DNA of 64,000 bases from Beverwykella pulmonaria (lineage: Eukaryota; Ascomycota; Dothideomycetes; Pleosporales; Melanommataceae). The notes beneath the pieces were generated by a model that ran no database searches, was not told where the DNA came from, and saw only the letters and a program-made list of their open reading frames with translations. The position numbers and the translations under genes are program-made. Position 1 is the stretch's first letter, and every line of letters starts with the position of its first letter. This document shows, piece by piece, positions 56,272-64,000 of this stretch. Location: assembly GCA_001599595.1 (NCBI GenBank), contig BCHH01000015.1:835431-899430 (forward strand), in the 5' to 3' direction.

Positions 56272-58758
56272 ATGGCCGCTCCAGAGGAAGGCCAATTCCT
56301 CAAGCAGGCGAACAGTCAGAGCACTCGTGGCTTGCTGCGCGTCATCATCTTGTGCTTAATTGCGGGCGCAGCCATCTCGAGCCGTCTCTTTTCTGTTATT
56401 CGATTCGAAAGTATCATCCACGAATGTCGGTTGCTCAATCCCGCTTCAATTGTTCCATTAACTGACACGAGATGCAGTTGATCCTTGGTTCAATTTCCGG
56501 GCTACGAAATACCTCGTCCAAAATGGCTTCTACAGCTTCTGGGACTGGTTCGACGACCGTACGTTGCACACGACCTCGGATCCTCAGCCATCACTCCAAG
56601 ACATAGACAACGAACAAGAGACTGACTAGTATGAAACAGGAACATGGCACCCTCTCGGTCGAGTGACCGGTGGAACGCTCTACCCCGGATTGATGGTGAC
56701 GAGCGGCGTCATCTACCACCTCCTCCGATTGCTTTCGCTCCCGGTCGACATCCGAAACATCTGTGTGCTTCTCGCGCCTGGGTTCTCCGGCCTTACCGCG
56801 TTTGCGACCTATCTCCTGACGAATGAGATGGCCACATCGCCTTCCGCCGGCCTCCTCGCAGCCGCGTTCATGGGAATAACACCTGGGTATATTTCGCGCT
56901 CAGTAGCTGGAAGTTACGACAACGAAGCAATTGCCATCTTCTTGCTCGTATTCACCTTCTACCTTTGGATCAAGGCGGTCAAGCTTGGGTCGATGTTCTG
57001 GGGCGCGTTGACCGCGCTGTTCTACGGGTACATGGTGTCAGCCTGGGGTGGATACGTCTTCATAACGAACTTGCTGCCTCTGCATGCATTCGTGCTGATT
57101 TGCATGGGCCGATACAGCCCTCGACTCTATGTCAGCTATACTTCATGGTTCGCCCTAGGAACCCTTGCCAGCATGCAGATACCCTTTGTCGGATTTTTGC
57201 CCATCAGGAGTAGCGAGCACATGTCCGCGCTTGGTACGTGCTTTACAACAATATCAAAATAATAGTTACTAACCCTACCAGGTGTTTTTGGTCTCATCCA
57301 GCTTGTCGGCTTCGTTGACTTCGTCCGAGCCCAGCTCCCGAGCAAGCAATTCCAAACTCTGCTCCGCGCTCTTGTCCTCTTCGTCTTCGTCGTCGCATTC
57401 GGAGGTTTGGTTCTTCTCACGGTTTCTGGCGTCATCGCGCCCTGGACTGGCCGTTTCTACTCTCTTTGGGATACCGGATATGCCAAGATTCACATTCCCA
57501 TTATTGCCTCTGTGTCCGAGCACCAGCCCACCGCGTGGCCCGCCTTCTTCTTCGACCTGAGCATGATGATCTGGCTCTTCCCCGCCGGTGTCTACATGTG
57601 CTTCCGAACCTTGACTGATGAGCAGGTTTTCGTTGTCATCTATGCGGTTCTAGCCAGTTACTTTGCCGGAGTCATGGTCCGTCTCATGCTCACATTGACT
57701 CCGATTGTTTGCGTTGCTTCTGCGATTGCGTTCTCTCAAATTTTGGACACCTATCTCGACACAAAGACACCCAAAGTTGATTCCAAGGAGAACGGAGGCT
57801 CGGAGCCTGCTAAAGTGGTTGCAGCTGCTGTCTTACCTGACGGCCTTCGATCAACGAGAAGCCCATTGGTTGGCATCTACTCGTATACGTCCAAGCTGAC
57901 TGTTGTTGGATCTGCGGTGGTCTACCTTATGCTCTTCGTTCTCCACTGCACATGGGTCACTTCCAATGCCTATTCTTCTCCCTCGGTTGTTCTTGCCTCA
58001 AGACTGCCGGATGGCAGCCAACACATCATTGATGATTATAGAGAGGCGTACTACTGGCTCAGGCAGAACACGAAACAAGATGCCAAGATCATGTCTTGGT
58101 GGGACTATGGATACCAGATCGGTGGTATGGCCGACCGCCCGACGCTTGTGGACAACAACACTTGGAACAACACGCACATTGCGACAGTCGGCAAGGCCAT
58201 GAGTTCCAGGGAGGAAGTCAGCTACCCAATCATGCGCCAGCACGAAGTTGACTATGTCTTGGTCGTCTTCGGTGGTCTCCTCGGTTATTCCGGTGACGAT
58301 ATCAACAAGTTCCTCTGGATGGTTCGTATTGCTGAAGGCATCTGGCCCGATGAGGTCAAAGAGCGCAACTTCTTCACCCCGCGCGGTGAATACCGCGTGG
58401 ATGACGAGGCTACGCCGACGATGAAGAACAGCCTGATGTAAGTCACGACGAACCCGCCCGTTATTGCCGTTACTGACAACGTCACAGGTATAAGATGTCT
58501 TACTACAACTACAACTCGCTCTTCCCTGCCGGGCAGGCGCAGGACCGCGTACGCAACGCGCGACTTCCCGCAGAAGGCCCTCAGCTCAGCACCATCGAGG
58601 AGGCCTTCACTAGCGAAAACTGGATCATCAGGATCTACAAGGTCAAGGACCTCGACAACTTTGGTCGCGACCACCAGAGCGCAGTATCATTCGACAAGGG
58701 CCACAAGAAGAAGAGGGCGACGAAGAGGAAGGGACCGAAGGTGTTGAGGGTTGAGTAG
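56272..58758 (+). CDS. stt3: Oligosaccharyltransferase catalytic subunit STT3
   Basis: Five exons, 56272..56425, 56478..56558, 56640..57233, 57282..58437 and 58488..58758, give 751 residues, close to the yeast protein (718). All junctions keep phase. The N-terminal [12 protein letters not shown] (the first intron falls inside its codon for Phe) carries the catalytic Asp of the first lumenal loop. Many membrane helices follow, with [10 protein letters not shown] in between. [10 protein letters not shown] is the external-loop-5 motif with its catalytic Glu. The lumenal domain begins with [24 protein letters not shown], including the WWDYG acceptor-binding motif. The C-terminus is strongly basic ([12 protein letters not shown]). 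STT3 transfers the lipid-linked glycan to Asn-X-Ser/Thr in the ER lumen. Its product is read by Yos9, encoded about 32 kb away in the same window. Confidence 0.97.
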
Positions 58759-59682
58759 AGATTTCACACAAGCACTATCTTCCGTAGTATATTCTTGAGC
58801 CCTGTAAAAGTAAGCTTGCAGATTGGGTGGGCTGGCGTTTTGGGAAAAAAGAAAGACATAGCTCCCATTATCTCCCTCGTGACACCATGACAGTTGGTCG
58901 ATGGTGATATTCATCGTCGTTGCTAAAGGTTTCGAATTATGACTCTTTCTTCACATTCGGTATCGCTATCGTGGCCTGAGCGGGAGGGCGAAGGCAGAAG
59001 CCCTAGCTTACCACGAAAGCTTGCACCGCTGTCGTCCTCTTGCACCGCGTCTTCCCGTTAGTCGCACATCTTCTCCCGACTCCCTCTCCTCAACAACCTT
59101 TCCATATTCCCGCCTATTCAAATAGACACAAGCTCCACCCTCCACGACGTCCGGGGCCCTTGCACCATACACCGCAAGGTGACTCAACCGTTTCGACCTC
59201 TCTCCAGCTTCAATTAGGGTGCACGGAGCGGAACTTCTCGGCAATAAAGCCAACAGGCAGCTTCCACCTCGTCACTGGCCTTGGGCGCGCCCGCTTGTGG
59301 TCCTTCCTCAATCGTGTACCCCACTCGCCCCCTCCTCAACATGGTCGAAGAGTAGAGACGTGCGTTCGCTGAGTTCTTGGGCACCAATGCTCAAGCCGGC
59401 CATGTGTTTTATTCTTACCCTGTGTTAGTGCACCCGACTTGCCCCCCGGCACACGTGAAGCAGTGCAACTGACAATGACTAGAAGCCTTCACCCCAGTCC
59501 GTTCTTATATCCCCCGACATTCGCTCAACCCGTATCATCCATTTTGCGGCCTAACAGACAACAGGACGCAGGCAACTAACTTGCACTAGGGTGACAAACC
59601 TCCTACGGCTTCGACCCCCCTGCCTTTTGTCCAGCAGACACCGTTCTTCCGGCAAACATCATTCGTCTATCCCACTTCTTCT
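58759..59682. other. Intergenic region downstream of stt3
   Basis: About 920 bp. The last part is pyrimidine-rich and is likely the promoter and 5' UTR of the next plus-strand gene. No gene supported. Confidence 0.5.
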
Positions 59683-61344
59683 ATGCCTATCCCACCAAGG
59701 CCTCTGGGCGGGGACTACTACTACATGCCGAGAGTAACTTCGCAACCCGGTGTGCGACCTGGGGAAGGCGACTACTCCGTCCGCTGGCATTATAAAGATC
59801 CTCTGCCCCGATCTCCCAACGGACCGCATCCCCCACCAGATGTGAGGGCCAGAGAGCCGGTACGGCATTGTAGGCCCAAGGACGAATATTACCACTATCG
59901 CTACGAGGAAAAAGCCGAGAAAGAGGTGGCCCCACCACCCGCCCTACTCTGCCATGTCTGCAGTGACTGTGGTCAAATGCGCTCCGCCGGATTTCATCGT
60001 CAAAATCCTGTAGTCCTCGGAAAACCATTGGTGTCATCCTCCTGCCGCCGATGTATCAAGAAGAAAAAGAAAAAAGAGAAAGAATGCTGCGTGCGCAAAC
60101 ATATCCATGTGCGGGCCTGTAGGGCTGATGAGCCATGCGATTGGCCAGCCATCAATACCGAGACGGATGGAGAGCACAGGAGGAGGAGCAGAGTCCGTGG
60201 CAAATCTCACAGTATATACGTCTATCATCCTGGCGACCTACCCCATATGGTGAGGAGGAGGAGGAGTCAGACGCACCTGGAATTGAGGGTTTTGCAGGAA
60301 CACAATCCCATGAGGATTCTTAGGCGTCGAAGCGTCTCTCCAGTGCACGTCAGGGTTCGAGAGGAATGCCGTGAGGTGGAAGATCGTCTTGCCAAACACT
60401 CTATGCCCTATCGAGTTGGAGGCCCGAAGGTTCAGTTCACCACAGAAGCAGCTCGCCGTGCAACGAGGCCATTCTCAGATGGTGATCAAGAGCAGCCGAG
60501 ACGGCACGCTATTGATAGGCACAATATCAGCGAAGACTATGACTACCTTTACCAACGTGAGAGGCGATACCACAAAGAAGAACCTGATTCTCCGCCTCTC
60601 AGAAGTTTAGAGAATCTTCACATCCGCCACTTTTCTCCTGAGAGGGACCTGAAGAGCGCACCTTTCTATCGTCGCATCAAAGAGGTTCGCATCTGTGAGA
60701 GCTCTCTGTCTCCGCCTCAGAAGAGGACCGAGGAAGTTCGCGCTCGCAATGTCACCCCGTCTCCTCCCCGGGAGAGGATTGAAGAGATTCGTGTTCGCCA
60801 TGTCCCCCCGTTTCCGCCTCGGAAGAGGACCGAGGAGGTTCGCTTCCGTTGTGAGTCTCCGCCTAAGGCCTGCTACGACGAGGTTCGCGTCCGCCATATG
60901 CCTTCCCGTACCCGTGGCCGCTCCCCCGAACGCGCCAACGCGCCTTATCCATCACACCCACAATCCTCTGAGCGGCTTCGTCTCGGCCGCCATACTTTCT
61001 CTCATCGTCATAAAGTCATAAAGCGAGGCGCCTCACCACTATCAAAGCCGAAAGAGAAAGAGAAAGAGCAGGACTGGGACCAAGTCACAGCATCCGACAG
61101 CGACGATTCGGGCAAGATTGTGGATGTACGTAGTTGGAGGGGCATTGATGAGCGCGGTGAGCCGGCTACGTATGTGGAAAAGAAGATTGTACGTTTTATG
61201 GAAGGCGAGAAACCCGACGAGGGCAGGCATGTCTGTGAGCACGAACGACGCGACTTTGCACCACAGCGGCCTGATTATGCTCCCGAGCGACAGGAGTATG
61301 CAAGGGAATATGCGGCGCCGGCCCGGACCTGGAGGGACGTTTAA
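59683..61344 (+). CDS. Arginine-rich protein with a conserved Cys cluster and 22-residue repeats; function unknown
   Basis: One exon, 553 residues, from MPIPPRPLGGDYYYMPRV. At about 86-125 it has LCHVCSDCGQMRSAGFHRQN then SSSCRRCIKKKKKK, a CxxCxxC...CxxC arrangement that probably binds zinc. I recall this kind of Cys block (C-x-x-C-x-x-x-R-S...C-x-x-C) from uncharacterised proteins of many filamentous ascomycetes, but no function is known to me. Most of the remainder is disordered and rich in Arg, Glu, His and Pro, with RRRRSQTHLELRVLQEHNPM. Between about 313 and 406 there are five imperfect repeats around EVR(I/A/V)R..(S/T)P.PPRKRTEE. The C-terminus (WRGIDERGEPATYVEKKIVR) looks more ordered. 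No membrane segment or signal peptide. Arg/Ser-Pro content could mean RNA binding, but this is conjecture. Confidence 0.8.
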   Translation: MPIPPRPLGGDYYYMPRVTSQPGVRPGEGDYSVRWHYKDPLPRSPNGPHPPPDVRAREPVRHCRPKDEYYHYRYEEKAEKEVAPPPALLCHVCSDCGQMRSAGFHRQNPVVLGKPLVSSSCRRCIKKKKKKEKECCVRKHIHVRACRADEPCDWPAINTETDGEHRRRSRVRGKSHSIYVYHPGDLPHMVRRRRSQTHLELRVLQEHNPMRILRRRSVSPVHVRVREECREVEDRLAKHSMPYRVGGPKVQFTTEAARRATRPFSDGDQEQPRRHAIDRHNISEDYDYLYQRERRYHKEEPDSPPLRSLENLHIRHFSPERDLKSAPFYRRIKEVRICESSLSPPQKRTEEVRARNVTPSPPRERIEEIRVRHVPPFPPRKRTEEVRFRCESPPKACYDEVRVRHMPSRTRGRSPERANAPYPSHPQSSERLRLGRHTFSHRHKVIKRGASPLSKPKEKEKEQDWDQVTASDSDDSGKIVDVRSWRGIDERGEPATYVEKKIVRFMEGEKPDEGRHVCEHERRDFAPQRPDYAPERQEYAREYAAPARTWRDV

Positions 61345-63286
61345 GGGAGAAAATACGTGCTGTGGGATGAAGTCATCGGCTACTTAAGCAGTAGGATTTT
61401 TAGAATTACGGGGAAGATACGGTTTGGAACGAGCCAAAGCACTTCATACCGACAAGTAAATTTGGTGTACTGGATATACTCGAACTGAGAGGCAGGATTA
61501 GCAATGACTTGGGTGGTTGGCTGACGAGTGGATTCTGCGATTCTTGTGTACTAATATCCATATTTTCATTCCTTTCTCTTCTCTTGTGGCCAGATCTCTT
61601 TCTGTATTTCCCCTACTCTAGTTTCGTTTTATTAAACCTTTCCCTTCTTTTCTCCGTAGCCATAGTAAGTGCTGGGAGGCACTGGAATAGGCAGTGAACG
61701 ATTATAACGGTATTGTTTATTTGAAACAAGACTTTCAATGTGTATCTTGAACACAGTCTAGGATTAAGAATATCATGCATGTTCAGAATGTGTCGTGGTT
61801 GTGGTAAGAGCATGCCGTCCCAGCCCAGCCTCTAAAATATCGCCTCTATGCGTTGTTTTAGCCTCTAGTGAGTAGTATACAGGCAGTCGATAACGAGTCT
61901 CCGGATCTATGGGACGCTGCGAATCAAATTAGCGTTCAAGTCATTACAGGTAGGCTGAAGACATAACGAGAAATAGTAGAGGAGTATTTACGGAAAGCGG
62001 TTGTAAGAAAACCGGCAACAATTCAAGTGAGAAAGATCAAAACCCAAACCATACATTGCAAAATCAACAAACACATGCGCGCTTACAAATAATAATATAC
62101 CAATACGGGGCAAGGTTTAAAGGAATAATATCTTACAGTGTCCTTATGTTTGTAATGTACAGGGGACGGTTAAAGGGCAAAGGGACAAAATTCATCACCA
62201 ACATTAGAACCACAGAATCACCTGCAGCACCACAATTATGCAGATTTTTATATTTAAGATACTAGATATGGATTTCTTGTGGTATTAAGATGGTGTGATT
62301 GGCATTTTGTACAGAAATACTACATAGTTATGGCGCTGCGGGTGGTTAAGTTCTGGAGTTGCGCAGTGTTCTTCCTGTATCCTCGCACGGCAAGAAACAA
62401 CATTATCAGCCACCTTCAACGCTATAACTACATAGTATTTTGTAAGCAGAAGTGTGGAGGAAAGAGTCTCCAGATGTGTCTTCTGAGTGATGTATATATA
62501 TGACGGACTGATTAGTCAGTGGCATATCCACGTGACGGTATGGCGTCCGGGACTTACACCCCCTCAGTTTCGAACTTTTTGAAGCTGGTGTGATTGAAGA
62601 TCATCCCCTGCCTTTCTCATGCAGAGCTGCAATATGTGTGGGTCTGTCCTGCTGTAAGTGCGGTGTTCCGCTTTGTGCAGGCCTACCAACCACTTTTGGT
62701 GTAGTCCTAGATTGGTTAATTAGATTTGATGCTTCGTGTGTTCTGTATAGAGGTTGATGATTTGCAATAGTAGTGTATAGGAATTAATTGTTTGTAATAG
62801 CAATGTATAGAAATTGAATACAAAATAGATAAGATACACAAAATAGTTATAATAGAAAATCCTCAAAATAAAGCAGTGACACCAAGTGTTCATGTCGTTG
62901 TCTTAGCAATAGCTTTGTAGGAAGCGACTCAAGTGTGTAGTGAAGTTTCCACCTGTTGGTGGTGTCGGCGATTAATACGCCTGCCTCCCATTGAGTAACA
63001 ATAGAGCTGCGCGCTGCAATCGAAAGCTCTTCATTTGCGCCGCGGTTTCCGCTAATTTCTAAGCCAAATGAGCGTAGTAGTATTGAGTAGTGGAGGATTG
63101 AAAGGAGGTGTAAGTTTCGCGATTGTGGTTGCCAAGTACAGGTATCCATGCTGGGAGACTTTTGTCCTCCGACTGTAGAAGATTACGGAATAACGATAAT
63201 TCGTATAACCACGAAGAGCTTCCTTCCTTCCTTCCCACGGCTATCGCCGCAATGCGGCGTGAGTATCCTCGGGCGCTGCCGAAACT
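61345..63286. other. Gene-free AT-rich stretch
   Basis: About 1.9 kb of AT-rich sequence. A 100-codon minus-strand frame at 62847-63149, downstream of the ankyrin gene, has no domain. Its composition (Leu/Arg/Ser rich) is not convincing. Confidence 0.45.
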
Positions 63287-64000
63287 CTAGAGCGATAGCA
63301 GATTGACGACACCCTCATGCCTACCCGCCAAGTGCAACGGCGTTTGGCCATGGATATCCCTCGCCTCTTTGTCGGCGTCCCATTCGAGTAGTAGCCTAAC
63401 TGCGGCCTCGTGCCCGCCCTTGGCGGCCTTGTGGAGCGGTGTCTGCTCCTCGTTGTCCTTCGCCTCTTTATTAGCGTCCTGCTCTAGCAGTAACCCAACG
63501 GCCTCACTCGCGCCCGCAGCGGCCCTGTGAAGCGGTGTCTGCCCGTCGTTGTCCCTCGCCTCTTTGTCAGCACCCACCTCAAGTAGTAGTCTAACGACGG
63601 CCTGGCTCCAATCCGCCACCGCCTTATGGAGCGGTGTCTGTCCGCTGTTATCCTTCGCCTCTTTATTGGCGTCCTGCTGGAGTAGTAGTCTGACGATGGC
63701 CCCGAATCCCCTCGCGGCTGCCAAGTGGAGTGGTGTTTGTCCGCCGTTGTCCTTTGCCTCTTTATCGGCGTCCTGCTGGAGTAGTAGTCTGACGATGGCT
63801 TCGAACCCCCCTGTGGTGGCTAAGTGGAGTGGTGTCTGTCCGTCGTTGTCCTTTGCCTCTTTATCGGCGCTCCGCTGGAGTAGTAGCCTGATGATGGCCT
63901 CACGCGCCCCTGCGGCGGCCAAATGGAGTGGTGTCTGGCCATATATATCTTTCGCCTCTTTGTTAGCGCCCCGATCGAGTTGCAACCTGACGACGGTCTC
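63287..64000 (-). CDS. Ankyrin-repeat protein, 5' part beyond the right window edge
   Basis: The frame enters from base 64000 with no stop, so the real start lies outside; the first in-frame codons before the repeats are not an ATG. It encodes about seven 33-residue ankyrin repeats and ends in GRHEGVVNLLSL and a TAG at 63289-63287. The repeats share ADKEAKDNDGQTPLHLAA followed by VRLLLQQ, and are so alike in DNA that recent tandem duplication is likely. One unit lacks a single residue near 63490 (AVGLLLEQ). Such C-terminal arrays are common in fungal NACHT/NLR proteins and in other ankyrin proteins, so the missing N-terminal part decides the family. Function here is unknown beyond protein binding. 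Confidence 0.88.
   Translation of the reverse strand, partial: ETVVRLQLDRGANKEAKDIYGQTPLHLAAAGAREAIIRLLLQRSADKEAKDNDGQTPLHLATTGGFEAIVRLLLQQDADKEAKDNGGQTPLHLAAARGFGAIVRLLLQQDANKEAKDNSGQTPLHKAVADWSQAVVRLLLEVGADKEARDNDGQTPLHRAAAGASEAVGLLLEQDANKEAKDNEEQTPLHKAAKGGHEAAVRLLLEWDADKEARDIHGQTPLHLAGRHEGVVNLLSL

Noticed and set aside
62847..63149. 100-codon minus-strand frame as continuation of the ankyrin gene
   Set aside because: The ankyrin frame ends in a stop at 63287, and this frame has no ankyrin consensus or acceptor site in phase that I can see.

Overview
This is nuclear DNA of a filamentous ascomycete (Pezizomycotina). The coding sequences are interrupted by short GT-AG introns, mostly 47 to 75 nt, with CTRAY-type branch sites. 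The gene set is typical of that group: Rad53/Chk2, STT3, EMC3, Spc2, Yos9, Jac1, Rex1, several long disordered C2H2 proteins and UstYa-type (DUF3328) proteins. I cannot name the genus. All gene models below were spliced by hand from the sequence; where exons are listed, the phases agree and the lengths divide by three.

Layout. 1-1292: 5' part of a DHA1-type MFS transporter running off the left edge, then 3.6 kb of AT-rich sequence without a recognisable gene. 4909-12677: two minus-strand housekeeping genes, a Mis18-like centromere protein with a very long tail and the RNA exonuclease Rex1. 13346-16706: a compact accessory locus with a secreted, repeat-containing peptide precursor (signal peptide, 20-residue repeats, Lys-Arg processing sites) divergent from two UstYa-family genes. 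This is the organisation of a fungal dikaritin-type RiPP cluster and is the most interesting system in the window. The precursor carries a frame-breaking short repeat. 18251-27721: Rad53 checkpoint kinase, Yos9 (ER-associated degradation lectin), a short-chain dehydrogenase homologue that has lost its catalytic residues, cytidine deaminase, and the Fe-S co-chaperone Jac1.

27722-33659 is a gene-poor, decayed stretch. It holds frame-shifted coding relics, a caspase-like (clan CD) pseudogene with an in-frame stop and a 14-C tract, a tRNA-like relic and one intact intron-containing tRNA-Pro(AGG). 33660-42270 holds two large C2H2 zinc-finger genes. 45537-49698 has a fungal protein of unknown function and a head-to-head pair of ER membrane genes (Spc2 and EMC3). 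51671-53290 is a third C2H2 gene with a Glu-His repeat. 56272-58758 is STT3, the catalytic subunit of oligosaccharyltransferase. 59683-61344 is an arginine-rich protein with a conserved Cys cluster and tandem repeats. The right edge (63287-64000) is the 3' end of an ankyrin-repeat gene with nearly identical repeats.

Functional themes: the secretory pathway is strongly represented (signal peptidase, EMC insertase, N-glycosylation, lectin of ER-associated degradation). The RiPP-like locus would itself depend on secretion and Kex2-type processing. Intergenic distances are often 1-3 kb, and much of that DNA shows nothing I can assign.
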